NCBI GenBank assembly: GCA_963377175.1
Contig: CAUJNA010002146.1
Coordinates: forward strand, 294,001-358,000
DNA: 64,000 nt
Direction: 5' to 3'
From: Effrenium voratum
Lineage: Eukaryota; Sar; Dinophyceae; Suessiales; Symbiodiniaceae
Positions 34,411 through 45,836 of the stretch are shown piece by piece; the stretch's first letter is position 1; each line of letters opens with the position of its first letter. The notes below the pieces were generated by a model. That model saw only the letters and a list, made by a program, of their open reading frames with translations, searched no databases and was not told where the DNA came from. The translations under genes were made by a program, and so were the position numbers.

Positions 34411-34631
34411 CTTTTGTGGCACATGGCATAAATCCCTCGAAACGCTGAACCAAATGCTGAAAGTTGGCTGGAAAGTCAAAGTTGGCCGAAAAATGTGACA
34501 AGTCGAAAGGAACCATATCGCGCACGCCGAGTGAGCGAGTGAGATTGATGGAAGAAATCCGCCGAGCGGCGGATGGCACATCCGGCATATCTCCCGAAGT
34601 GCCCTCGCCGCCGCAGTTGTCTGGCCCGTAC
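34411..34631 (-). CDS. Channel unit 2, long exon before the pore
   Basis: A 221-nt exon, the longest in the window, from a TTTCCAACATCTCAG acceptor to a canonical GTACGT donor. Key stretches are DNCGGEGTSGDMPDVPSAAR, RSLGVRDMVPFDLSHFSANF and QHLVQRFEGFMPCATK. No membrane helix. It would lie in the extracellular turret or in a linker. A second frame is open in the first half, but only this one runs to the donor. Confidence 0.55.
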
Positions 34632-35822
34632 CTGAGATGTTGGAAATGGGTGTGTCTCCTTTCTGAGTGTAGCTTGGGTCCCAAGCGAATTGTAGGGGAT
34701 GCATCCAGCCAAGAAACGCCTGGTTGCCTACCAAAGTGGGAACTGGCGCTGAACCCACAACCCTTGCTTTAGGTTCTTCACTTGGACACCCCGTGTTTGG
34801 GACGGAAAACCTCATGTCGCCAACAACAAAGGAGGTTGGGTGTGCCGCTTGGGATCAGAAGATTTCGCGAGTTTAGCATTGGTTCAGAATTGGCACCTAT
34901 CCTAAATGTTTGCCTTTGGTAAAACTGCTCTTATAAGGAGACGTGCATTGATACTGATCAAACCTGGGCTGCCAAAAGGTTGGTCAAAAGGTGGGTCTTG
35001 GGGAAGTGAGAGAATGATATCCACCTTGACAGAGCTCTAAGTGTTGTTTCTGTTCAATTATTTGGAATCATTGTTCTCGTCAAAAACCACCTGTTCATGG
35101 GTTTATGCTTGTTCTGAAAAGAAGGACCCCTGGAAAGAATGGGGATGTTACCCCTAGAAAAGCAAGGAACAACATTCGAACACCGAACGGGTTGAAAGCT
35201 CTGCTAGAAAGTGGGAGGAAGTTCATCCGGCAACTTGAAAGGAGCCTGTCATCACAAGCCCTAATCTCCCTAATCCCAACACCCTCTTGTTGAAAGGTAT
35301 GATCTCAAGGGATGTCAACCCCAGACTTCACAAACACAAGTAGTCATCTCGAAGACATATTTTGTTTGAACCCGTAGCCTTTCAAAGCAGAGTATTTGGA
35401 ATGCTGGGCAAAGCAAAAAGGACGAAGTAACAACGAGAACACTCTAGCACAAGAAGATCAAAGATGAGCCCTGTGCCCGAGATCCAGCGAGGATACCCCA
35501 ATCGCTGAACAGGTTCTGCAGGAACCCTGTGATGGCCGGGAAATCCTTGTCCCCAAGCAGGACTTTGGGTTGGCACAAGCCAAAATTGGTTGGAGCACAG
35601 GACGTTGGCTCAGCATCAGCTTCCAGATTGGGTCACCGGCTTCGTCAAGAAACACTTAGGGAACAAATTGTGGGCATAGGTGACCTTTGTGAAAAATAGT
35701 ATGGCCCTGGTAAATGTCTAATCAAACACATCTACTCAGTGGAACCCATCTATTTCCAACCAAACTAACCTAACAAGGACACCTACAGTATGGGTTTCCA
35801 TGGTCAATAAAAAACCGGGTAC

Positions 35823-35939
35823 TTCGTTTTGGACCCGATCTATGGCAGCAAGTCCGAGCCGCTTCTGGTCGCATACCACGGACTCGTTCTTCCACTCGTT
35901 CTCCATCCACATGAACAAGGCCGAGGTGGTGATCCAAAC
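35823..35939 (-). CDS. Channel unit 2, S5 exon
   Basis: Thirty-nine codons, phase 0 at both ends, from a TTAG acceptor to a GTACCC donor. Reads VWITTSALFMWMENEWKNES then VVCDQKRLGLAAIDRVQNE. The aromatic hydrophobic start followed by acidic residues fits the end of S5 and the turret before the pore. Strong third-position bias. Confidence 0.62.
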
Positions 35940-36479
35940 CTAACTGCGTCGCCCCCGAAGGAATCGGTCGGGGGTCCCCGCGAAAATCGGGACACCAAAT
36001 GGGAGGTCGAGCAGTAGTCGACTTGAGCCTGTGCGATGTTCTTTGCTTAAGCACGGGAATTGTGTTGCTTTGCCGCTGCTATGACTTTATGTAAACATCG
36101 CCTGGGCTGAGGCACAAAGAGAAGAAGCCTGTGGAGTTGTCAATCCACGGGGTCGCTTTAAGGTTTGTTCCGGGGCTTCAGTTCCTGAGGTCCTTGGGCA
36201 TGGCTCAACAAGCAGTGATTGTAGGGTGCTGGAATTGACAACCCATATGCATGGATGTATATGTTTGGTTCTTTGATTTATTTATTTTTGGGGGGAACCC
36301 CCCCCCCAACCACCAAAAAAAAAGGTGGTCCGTTTGGTGTTCCTTTAAAGCCACCAAACAAGGGGTGCCCTTAAGAGGAACTACAACCCATAATCAACCA
36401 AAAATCCCGATTTGCTGAGGTCCACGGGTTTTGTGGTCTCGGTCGATGTGTGACTCATCGAGTCCAAACCCGACAAGTG

Positions 36480-36633
36480 GCTCAAGTCCAGAACCCTTCC
36501 CGAAGGGTCCCAGCTGTTTCTCAAAGTTGGGACTGTTTGCACCTCCCCCCCCCCGCCCCTTTGAAGGGGTCGGGGTTCTCCGTTGGAGGGCCCGGGGGCT
36601 GCATTGAAGGGGTCATGATCCTTTTAGGGTTGT
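36480..36633 (-). repeat. GGTCATGACCC / AATGGAG interspersed repeat copy
   Basis: Contains GGTTCTCCGTTGGAGGGCCC, CATTGAAGGGGTCATGATCC. Other partial copies: 3503, 4640, 5599, 10485, 21077, 24122, 26150, 28721, 29380, 46580, 61975. Confidence 0.8.
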
Positions 36634-36904
36634 GTGTGTGAGTGCTGCATTACTCCAGAGGCCGAGACAGCCACCAAAATATGCCCCCGCAATCACCCAA
36701 AGCTACTGTTTGTTCAGGATATGATGTCATGCGATGTCAGCCCCCAATGTGGTATCACACCTGGTTCTTCAAAATGCACCCCGGAAAAAGCGGGGTATTG
36801 GGGGTAGGTAAGTGCAGGAACTAACGCGGTCGACCCAGTCGACTCTCCCAAGAGCGAACACAAAGAAGCAGCCGGGGGGCATTCAAGGCCAAATAGCCCG
36901 GCAC

Positions 36905-36969
36905 CTGGCTGGCGTGTGCTTTTGTTGCAAATCCTTTTTCTGGTTGCGTGAGCATCTTGGAGCGCTTTT
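36905..36969 (-). CDS. Candidate exon before S5
   Basis: Starts after TTTGATCTTTTAG and ends at GTGCCG. Reads KRSKMLTQPEKGFATKAHAS then Q, a basic soluble segment. The acceptor has a good pyrimidine tract. No domain recognised; position suggests part of the channel linker. Confidence 0.42.
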
Positions 36970-37151
36970 CTAAAAGATCAAAGGGAACTCGCGAATGGAT
37001 CATCTGGTTAGATGTTAGAAGGTGACAAGTGGACCGGCTTGGGTTCCACATCGCGGAAACCGCTGCAGCTTTTGGGCAGGCCATACTCCCAACGAGGTCA
37101 TGGGTCCAGCAGTACATACCTCCTTTTTCGCTCTTGGGTTAACAACCTTAC

Positions 37152-37172
37152 AGTAAAGCTTGGTAGTTGATA
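37152..37172 (-). CDS. 21-nt exon candidate
   Basis: A short stretch between a strong AGCTCCTTTAG acceptor and a GTAAGG donor. Possible readings are INYQAL or YQLPSFT. It lies just before a long G/C homopolymer cluster. It is too short to support on protein grounds. Confidence 0.3.
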
Positions 37173-37250
37173 CTAAAGGAGCTGCCCCAAGCCGAACAAA
37201 ATCCGCCGACATTGCTCGGCGTGTCGGACACCTAAGAGAGGATAGAGGAT

Positions 37251-37325
37251 AACCCCCCCCCCCCTAACCCCCCCCCCCACCCGAACGTCTGATACGGGGG
37301 GGGGGGGGGGGCCCCCCCCCCCCTC
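37251..37325. repeat. C and G homopolymer cluster
   Basis: C12, C12, G17 and C13 runs within 75 bases, so the G run can pair with either C run. Possible fold-back or G-quadruplex site, and a likely place for assembly error. Confidence 0.95.
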
Positions 37326-37540
37326 CAAGGACCGCGCGGCAATTTGCTGACCCGGTGTCGCAAAACAGGGGTCCCAGGCTCGATTCCCCCTGCCGGCTTT
37401 TTTGCTGGCTTGGGCTTCCTGCATCCTTTTGCCGAAAATCTGGAAAAACTCTGTTTTTGGACATCAACTTTGCGAAAACGCTGGAAACACAGTGTTTTTT
37501 TTGCGGGAAATACTGGGGAGCAGAGGGGAAGTGCAAGGAT

Positions 37541-37973
37541 ACATACATACATACAGACATACATACAGACAGACAGACATACAAACATACATACATACAT
37601 TACATTACACAACATCACATTACATTACCTAAAATTACATCGCATTACATACATACATACATACATACATACATTACATTACATTACTTTACATTACATT
37701 ACATTACTTTACTTTACATTACATTACATTACATACATACATTACATACATTACATACATTACATACATTGCATACATTACATTACATTACATTACATTG
37801 CATGCATACATGCATTACATACATATATGCATACATGCAGGCATGCATACATACATACCTACCTCCCTACCTACCTACCATACATACATACATACATACA
37901 TACATACATACATTACATTACATTACATTACATTACATACATACATACATACATGCATGCATGCATACATACA

Positions 37974-38004
<31 letters not shown>

Positions 38005-38231
38005 CATACATACATACATACATACATACATACATACATACTTACATACATACATTCCATTGCATTACATTACATTACGTTACATTACACTACACTACAT
38101 TACATTACATTACATTACATTACATACATTGCATACATACATTACATTACATTACATTACATTACACACATGCATACATGCAATACATACATACATACAT
38201 GCATGCATGCATGCATGCATACCTACCTACC

Positions 38232-38262
<31 letters not shown>

Positions 38263-38352
38263 CATACATACATACATACATACATACATACATACATACA
38301 TACATACATACATACATACATACATACATACATACATACATACATACATACA

Positions 38353-38383
<31 letters not shown>

Positions 38384-38409
38384 CATACATACATACATAC
38401 ATACATACA

Positions 38410-38440
<31 letters not shown>

Positions 38441-38962
38441 CATACATACATACATACATACATACATACATACATACATACATACATACATACATACATA
38501 CATACATACATACATACATACATACATACATACATACATACATACATACATACATACATACATACATACATACATACATACATACATACATACATACATA
38601 CATACATACATACATACATACATACATACATACATACATACATACATACATACATACATACATACATACATACATACATACATACATACATACATACATA
38701 CATACATACATACATACATACATACATACATACATACATACATACATACATACATACATACATACATACATACATACATACATACATACATACATACATA
38801 CATACATACATACATACATACATACATACATACATACATACATACATACATACATACATACATACATACATACATACATACATACATACATACATACATA
38901 CATACATACATACATACATACATACATACATACATACATACATACATACATACATACATACA

Positions 38963-38994
<32 letters not shown>

Positions 38995-39298
38995 CATACA
39001 TACATACATACATACATACATACATACATACATACATACATACATACATACATACATACATACATACATACATACATACATACATACATACATACATACA
39101 TACATACATACATACATACATACATACATACATACATACATACATACATACATACATACATACATACATACATACATACATACATACATACATACATACA
39201 TACATACATACATTACATACATACATACATATACATACATACATACATACATACATACATACATACATACATACATACATACATACATACATACATAC
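37541..39298. repeat. CATA tetranucleotide array, 1.75 kb
   Basis: Almost pure CATA from about 38233 to 39298; before that a mosaic of CATA with CATTA pentamers (37598 to 38170) and short CATG and CCTA tracts. It keeps long open frames on both strands (YIHT and MYVC repeats of 300 to 700 codons), which are artefacts of the repeat. It lies in the intron between the exons at 40.0 and 37.2 kb. Confidence 0.98.
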
Positions 39299-39504
39299 GA
39301 GAGAGGGAGATTGGGGAGAGAGTGGCTTGGGGGGATGGGGAGGATGGGGAGCGGAGGGAGGGAGAGAGGACGACAGAACACACCAGGGAGACAAGGGAGA
39401 GAGGAAGAAGGAGAAAAGGGAGAGGACAATGTCGGCGGACTGAGCCGGAGGCTCTAAAGTACATGGAAAACCTAGTGGGCTTGTGGGTCTAAAATGGGTT
39501 ATCA

Positions 39505-39626
39505 TACTGTGCATGGACCAAATCCTGCACCACCTAAGAAGCCATGGAAACCATTGTTTGTGGGTAGTTACAGGGTGATCATCATTCCAGGGTTTCTTTG
39601 GTGCAGGATTTCGTCCATCCACAGTA
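39505..39626. mobile_element. MITE-like element, GAAATCCTGCACC family, copy A
   Basis: 122 bp bounded by 27-bp inverted repeats (TACTGTG-ATGGAC-AAATCCTGCACC) with two mismatches. No coding capacity. A clear target duplication was not seen. Confidence 0.8.
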
Positions 39627-40005
39627 GGGCAGTGTACTGTGTGTAAGTGGTCGTGAACCCAGTTTACTACCCGGTCAGGTTGACCCCGGATGAATAAACC
39701 CGGGGCTCCCACCAGGTTGTAACCATGGTTCCCAACCACTTGTGTTGGTACCCGGTACCCTCCCCCAAGACCTTCAGTGGATTCCATTGGGAACAAACAA
39801 GCACCCTGTTTCTGGTAGTTGACCGCTTTTGGCTTCCCCAGGCCAAACATATAACGAAACGCACCACAAACAAAACAAAGAAGCAAAATAAACAAATGAA
39901 CACAGAATTTGAGACACAAATGATTCAAAGACAAAGAAGCAAACACGCAAACAAACAAATAATTGAACACACAAAGAAACCAATTTGGTAAAGAAACACC
40001 ATCAC

Positions 40006-40070
40006 GTATGTCAAACATCTCTCTGAGCGCAGCGCAGCCAGCTTGGTGCTGGCGTCCCGCATGACGCGGC
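40006..40070 (-). CDS. Channel unit 2, S4-S5 linker exon (candidate)
   Basis: Starts after GACTCGCTCGAG and ends at GTGATG. Reads RVMRDASTKLAALRSERCLT then Y. The basic helix fits a linker between S4 and S5. Its start phase does not match the end of the S4 exon, so an exon may be missing or the acceptor may be different. Confidence 0.48.
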
Positions 40071-40097
40071 CTCGAGCGAGTCGCGCAAGGGAGGGGA

Positions 40098-40155
40098 GGA
40101 GGGCTACCCAAATCTCGCATTAATCAACCTGTGGCGGATTGCCAAGGGGTGTTCA
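40098..40155. repeat. GCATTAATCAA repeat, copy B
   Basis: Partner of the repeat at 34060. It directly flanks the S4-S5 linker exon. Confidence 0.75.
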
Positions 40156-41001
40156 CTCCGAAAGTGAAGCTCCCCACTTTCAAGTGGGAACCCATATTCA
40201 TCAAGCAGGGGCCGGTATTCATCTGCAGGTTTTAGCAATCCGAAATCCGCAGAGGGATCCTCCAGAAAAGAACCTTCGTCATGCGTTTGGCTCGTTTGAC
40301 CCCCAAATCGAGCTCGAAATGAGTCATCCTGCTTCCCATAAGGCTCACTTCCTGAGATTGGCCCAAAACAATCCAAACCTTTTGCCAGAAGTCCCACCCC
40401 CTGAAAGAACCGAGAGGTTCAAACCTTTCAAACCAACTTGAATCACCGAAGGGCTCCCTGAATATCTGGGCGAACTATTCAAACTATATTGTTTCAACCT
40501 TGCCAAAGAAAATATGGCTTAAAGGGGAGAAAACAAGAAAGCAGCTCGGCTTTCCAAAACGAATACGTCATCACAGTTGGGGGAAAGCATTTAGTTGTCA
40601 CATAAGGCAGTCAGAAAACTTGGCCCACATCGGGGGTACTAAAACTCTGTTTCATCTCTAGCCTGCCCAAAAATACATAGTAGTTTTGGATGAGGCCCAA
40701 CAAAAAAGTGAAGGATCCGCCTCTGGCAACTGAGATTACTTACTGTGAATCCAAAGCAAATTGAATCCCGTCTCAACCACACCCACCCGCCCAACCAAGC
40801 AACCAAGAAACCAAGCAGCCAAGAAACCAAGCAACCAAGAAACCAAGGCAAGCAAGCAAGCAAAAGACCCTCTGAGGTAAGGGGCTTTGAAACGCCGGAA
40901 AGCTGAAGAATCCTCTGCTTTGGACTCTTGAAAAACCTCGGGGATCCGATTGTTTTTGAGTTGCCCCTGAGGGATTGGTGGGGATTCTTCACGTGCCTCA
41001 C

Positions 41002-41118
41002 CAGGCCGAGGTGCCAATGATGCCCACTTCCCGGTGGAAGACATGGAAGTTCAGGATGCGCACGGCTCGCAGCATGCCTTCGAGAAACTTCGCCAAGGGC
41101 CCCCAACCCCGCAGTTTT
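41002..41118 (-). CDS. Channel unit 2, S4 exon
   Basis: From a GAGGCTTCAG acceptor to a canonical GTGAGG donor, 117 nt. Reads KLRGWGPLAKFLEGMLRAVR then ILNFHVFHREVGIIGTSA. Basic residues spaced through a hydrophobic run (K, K, R, R, then H, H, R) fit an S4 voltage sensor running into the S4-S5 linker, although the arginine repeat is weaker than in classical S4. In phase with the exon before. Confidence 0.68.
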
Positions 41119-41781
41119 CTGAAGCCTCAACAAGGCGAATCCTTGAGGTCCAAAACCTCCCAATGGAGCTCCTGACTGCAATGGAGGGTCCAATGGTCAA
41201 CCATGCAATTGTCTAAACATGAGAGCGCCAAGCCTCATTGAGGCTAGGTTCCACGTATGTGAGGGTCGTTCAAACAAGGGATGAAAACAACAAAAAATGG
41301 CAACCCTGATGCGCAAAGGAACCCCAGCCAATCTTGCGGGGCAGTTTAAGCTTTCTGGGACTTGCCCGTGCTGCAAAACAGCTTCTTCTTTGCTGGTTCC
41401 AAGAATGAGGGAATGACCCCCTCCATCCCAATTGGCTAAGCCGCTAGCACCTACCAAGAACATGGAAAAAGAACAGTCGTTGGAAAATGCTGGTCATTTT
41501 TGAACCACTTGGGGGCCCTTACTTCAAACACGAGTTTCGAATCGGACCCTTAGGGTAGGGTCCTTGCCCAGAGCGGTTGCCCAAACTTTCGTACAGTAGC
41601 AACAAACGGTGTTTCTTGGGCCCCCGAAAACATGAACAGAACCCCAACGACTCCAAACCTAAAGCACCCACAGCATCATTGGACCCTACATTAAAAGCCA
41701 TTTTAGGGCCCCCCCCTTTGTTTTCTCCATATTTTTCGGTTCCCTCGAAACGGTTTCGCCTTGCTTTGAGGCTCCACCCAC

Positions 41782-41857
41782 CCCATTTGGGGACGGCTCG
41801 ACTCCGAGGCGCTGAAGCACTCCACCCAGCTCTCCTTGGCGCTGCTGGTGGCCAAGC
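41782..41857 (-). CDS. Channel unit 2, S3-S4 exon
   Basis: Starts after AATCTCTGAG and ends at GTGGGT. Reads LATSSAKESWVECFSASESS then RPQM, with the highest third-position bias in the window (nearly every codon ends in C or G). It keeps phase with the S3 exon before it and the S4 exon after it, so the three exons form one readable unit. Confidence 0.68.
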
Positions 41858-42273
41858 CTCAGAGATTTCGAAACTCCATCGGCCCCGGGCAAGGCCGGGA
41901 AAGCCGCTGACGGCGGGTCCTGTTTTCGGGGATAGCTCCAAAATGGCGTTGCGGTGTTCCCTTTGGTTTCCGTTTTTTTTTTTTTTTTTTGAAAACAACA
42001 AAACACAAAAGGAAAACAACAAAACACAAACACGAGGGGGGACCCTGAAAAATAGGCACACCCGCATGTTCAGATAAGGGTTGATCCGCGCTGAAAAAAT
42101 ATATGTTCAGATTATGGTTCATATTTCAGTAGATAAAGTCATTGTTTCAGATTCTGCCTGTCACATATAACACAGAACATCATGCTTTCAATTGCCCAAA
42201 AAGAGGAAATAGCGGGAGGGGGTAGATACAGGTCAGCCCCCTCCCCTCCAAAAAACAACAAAGAGGAAAGAAC

Positions 42274-42753
42274 AACCAACCAACCAACCAACCAACCAAA
42301 CAGCGAACCAACCAACCAACCAACCAACCAACCAACCAACCAACCAACCAACCAACCAACCAACCAACCAACCAACCAACCACCCACCCACCCACCCACC
42401 CACCCACCAACCAACCAACCAACCAACCAACCAACCAGCGAACCCACGAACCAACCAACCAACCAACCAACCAACCACCCACCAACCAACCAACCAACCA
42501 ACCAACCAACCAACCACCCACCCACCAACCAACCAACCAACCAACCAGCGAACCAACGAACCAACCAGCGAACCAACGAACCAACCAACCAACCAACCAA
42601 CCAACCAACCAACCAACCAACCAACCAACCAACCAACCAACCAACCAACCAACCAACCAACCAACCAACCAACCAACCAACCAACCAACCAACCAACCAA
42701 CCAACCAGCAAACAAACAAACAAACAAACAAACAAACAAACAAACAAACAAAC
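42274..42753. repeat. CCAA / CCCA / CAAA compound array
   Basis: About 480 bp of CCAA with blocks of CCCA, interspersed CAGCGAA units, and a final CAAA block. It ends about 90 bases from the S3 exon. Open frames through it (LVGW and NQPT) are artefacts. Confidence 0.98.
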
Positions 42754-42844
42754 AAAACGAGGGCAGCAAGGCCACGAGTCCATGCGCACGCGCCGAGTGA
42801 TGCGAAACTTAAGTCGCAATTCCGCATGCCGAGTGCCCGGCCAC

Positions 42845-42896
42845 CGGTTGCAGCGTTGGAGAGCACGAAAAGGCCCGGCAAAATCCCCAGGAAGTC
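42845..42896 (-). CDS. Channel unit 2, S3 exon
   Basis: Starts after TCCGCCTTCAG and ends at GTGGCC. Reads [17 protein letters not shown]. The aspartate that opens S3 followed by FLGILP is the hallmark of S3 in voltage-gated channels (NLLDFxAILP type). It ends one base into a codon, and the next exon starts with the two bases needed. It begins about 90 bases from the end of a large CCAA array. Confidence 0.75.
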
Positions 42897-42909
42897 CTGA
42901 AGGCGGAGA

Positions 42910-44400
42910 TTCACAACGGCACGCTAGTCTCGATGGATTTTGGGCCAGCTCGGCCTGAAGGAGGATGTTCTGCAAATGTTGCAACAAGTCCAAAATAAGA
43001 AATCGCAAGTAAAGAATCTTTACCAGGGTGGGCTCGTTTTACCCAAGGTGAGCTCGCCAAAGATTGGGCAGAATTGGACGCGATTCGGGTTCTGCATAAA
43101 TCTGCATAAGGCCCAAAGGTTTGCAAAGGGGTCACGATCATTAGGGTCCATAACTTGGACGCTTGAGCGCACAGCTGGATGTACCCGATTCCCATGGACA
43201 CTGACTGGAGTTAGTCCCCTTATGGATCTAACACCTTCGAACACCCAAGAACTTTTTGACTTTCGGAACATCATGGTTGCGAAGGCTTGGATAAGCCTCG
43301 CTGTAACTACCACGAAACCTGGCAGTCACCTGAGTGGATCGGCAGGCACAAATGATGGTGCTTCTCACAAATGAGGGAGCCCTTGTTGCGCAGAAGGAAC
43401 ACTTAAAAAGAATGCTAGGCACGGAAACTCCTGGTATTTCTTGCTTTGCTTTCCTCGCATTCAGCGAGTACACATAAAACGCTCAAAGGGCCTCCTGGCC
43501 CAAGACAAATCGCATCACACCAAGCAACATGGAACCTGAAGTTCGGGTCCTGGAAGACCATCTACCTTTTGACGGGACTCCCTGTCAGGTTCCATAGTTG
43601 GTGGGAGGGTAGAGGACAGGCCGATTCATGTCGATTTGCTGACTGAGAACAAAGGCATAGAACCCTTTTCCTGGCCAGCAGATTTGCGCCCGACTTCAGC
43701 CTCACTCAAAAGGTACCCGGTGAGGGAACAAAAGCCACCGACACGTTGAGTTCATCAAAATTAGGATCCCCCAGGTTGGCTTTCTTTTGGTTTCCCCTAA
43801 AACCAGCCAAAAAGGTTCAATTTGTTGAGAAAGATGTCTGATAGTAAGGAATGAGTTGGAAACGAAGGGCGAAAGGAAACTCGCAAAAAGCTTTGCCAGT
43901 TCAGTCTGACCATTCTGAGGACTTGACCTTGATCTGACTTCAATTCTTAAAGCAGGCTGTTTGCCCCTTGGGTTGAGCCCACACATCTACGGAACATTCG
44001 CAACACAAACCCTGGGCTGCTGGATGGATGGCAACCTACCCTGCCAAATACCAACTGTTCTACCTGTTTCTTCGGTAAAATCCTACATGTTTGTCGGGGA
44101 ACATGCCTCCTTTTCCAGACAGGCGCTGATCATTTGAGCGCACCAAACCCTGTACTCAACTCGATGCCATGAGAAAGGCGGATGGTCCCATATCGGTTTT
44201 GAGTGGTGTTTGAGCTTAAAACGGGGGTGGGGTGTCGTTTTAGGTGGTCGAGCGATACTGTTTTTCGCTTCCGAATACCCCAAGAGAGCAGGTATTGGGA
44301 CTGGAACTGCTGCGCACAGAATGCCCAAAACCTAGAAGCGAAAATTGGCTTGTGCCAAAGCAAAGGGTCTTCATGGGGTATAAACTGGTGCAAAAGTGAG
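42910..44400. other. Intron between channel exons, exons possibly missing
   Basis: Phase shows that at least one exon is missing between 44.4 and 42.9 kb. Two weak candidates: TIICACRSTQ before a GTGACT donor (43327 to 43357) and EAYPSLRNHDVPKVKKFLG before GTGTTC (43240 to 43300), both minus. Confidence 0.45.
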
Positions 44401-44407
44401 TCCAGAC

Positions 44408-44451
44408 CTGCGCTTGTGCCGAGAGACCATCATCCCGAAGAAGGACATCAC
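44408..44451 (-). CDS. Channel unit 2, candidate exon
   Basis: Strong coding bias in the frame VMSFFGMMVSRHKR. The frame is open for several codons upstream (GFVTE), where no AG acceptor exists, so the start chosen (after ACCGAG) is a guess. Ends at GTCTGG. Its place between the S2-S3 linker and S3 suggests a membrane-proximal segment. Confidence 0.42.
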
Positions 44452-45723
44452 CTCGGTCACGAAGCCAAATACAGGAATGGTTGGGGAGGAATTATTTAGC
44501 CGCGTTTAGAGTCTACCAACCTAAACCCGGCGACCAATTCCCTACTGTCATTCACTTGAGGGAGGAATCTTAGAACCTTAACCGGGGTCGGGGGGAGTGC
44601 TGGGGAAAATGGGTGAAGGTGGCTCAAGCGAGTACGGAGGGCTAGGAGAAAAATTGTCTGTCCCAAACCTCATGTTCCCACTGAAGAGAACCAACCCCAA
44701 CAGACACAATGAGCAAGATTCGACTCCTTCCCCAGCACCTGAAGAAAGTTGGCGGTTTGTTTCTGCCCCGGCGAGTTTGTCTGGGGAAGTCAGTGGTCTT
44801 TGACTCTGCAAAACAAAAATCAAGGTGTTGGTAGCCAAAGGAGAAAGTCAGTTGAACAAGTCAACAGACTAAAGCGCAAACCAAACAGACCCCATGATGC
44901 ATAAAGAACCAGGTTCCGCGTTGGCAAGTCTGCTTGTGGCTTGCTCACTTGCAACATTCAGCCAATCGTTACCAATGTGCGAGCTCCAATTAAAAAGCTG
45001 AATAACGCAAATCAAAGCGAACAAGCACCTTGGCAGCACAACGTCCTGGCATACTACCATCATTGAGGCTCCATGTAGGTGATATTTACCAACGTTGGAG
45101 AATTGTGGCAATTGCGATTGCAAATGTAGTTGCACCTAGTACCATGGAGCTGAAATGAGGGACATAGGAAGGCATGGGTGTTTTTGTATGATAAAGGGAA
45201 ACTTGCTCAACAAGCAAACAAAGGGCAATGGGGGTCTAGGTGCAGCTCAACCTGAATGGGATCGCTGAGTCAAACCTCTGCGCCCGTGTTACCCTCTCTG
45301 CTAGTGCTGATCTTCATTCTTTTCCTGAGGGTTCTCCTTTTGCGGGTTGGTTTGAAGCGAAACCACAGAAAAAATCAGCATATTTTGAGGTATGCACAGA
45401 AAGTGACCCGGGAAAGACCGAACACCGCGGTTCAGCGGCCTCAATCTACTCACTCCAACCTACCAGCCGCTCAGCTCTATGGCTGCATTTGGGACAGACA
45501 CCGCTATAAACCAACCAGAGGTTGTCCTTCCTCGGTTGCCATTGTGCAGAATGTTGACTTCGGATTGATCGGTACTAATCACTGGTGGTTCCACTTTTAC
45601 AAGGGAGATGATCTATTTCATGCGGCTCCTTTGACTAGGATCCTCCGGGCAAATCTCACGCTAACGTAACATTAGAATTCTTCCTCCAAAAGGCTAACGA
45701 CTACTGCCCTTGGTGTCCCTTAC

Positions 45724-45836
45724 AAAGCTCGAGCCCTTCGAAGATTCGGTCCGGAGCCAATTTGGTTTGCCTCCATTGGCAGACCGATAGGAGCTGAGGG
45801 CCCGTCACTCTTCGGGCGCGCCAGCAGCCGTACCAC
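45724..45836 (-). CDS. Channel unit 2, S2-S3 linker exon
   Basis: From a strong CTCCTTTTCAG acceptor to a canonical GTAAGG donor. Reads VVRLLARPKSDGPSAPIGLP, MEANQIGSGPNLRRARA. The basic, proline and glycine rich character fits a cytosolic S2-S3 linker. It starts in phase 0 with the S2 exon and leaves two bases at its end. Confidence 0.65.

Noticed and set aside
37344..39492. Open frames of up to 700 codons on both strands (YIHT and MYVC repeats)
   Set aside because: They are the six translations of a stop-free CATA array, not proteins.
42139..43008. Open frames of LVGW and NQPT repeats
   Set aside because: They come from the CCAA array; only the flanking S3 exon is coding.
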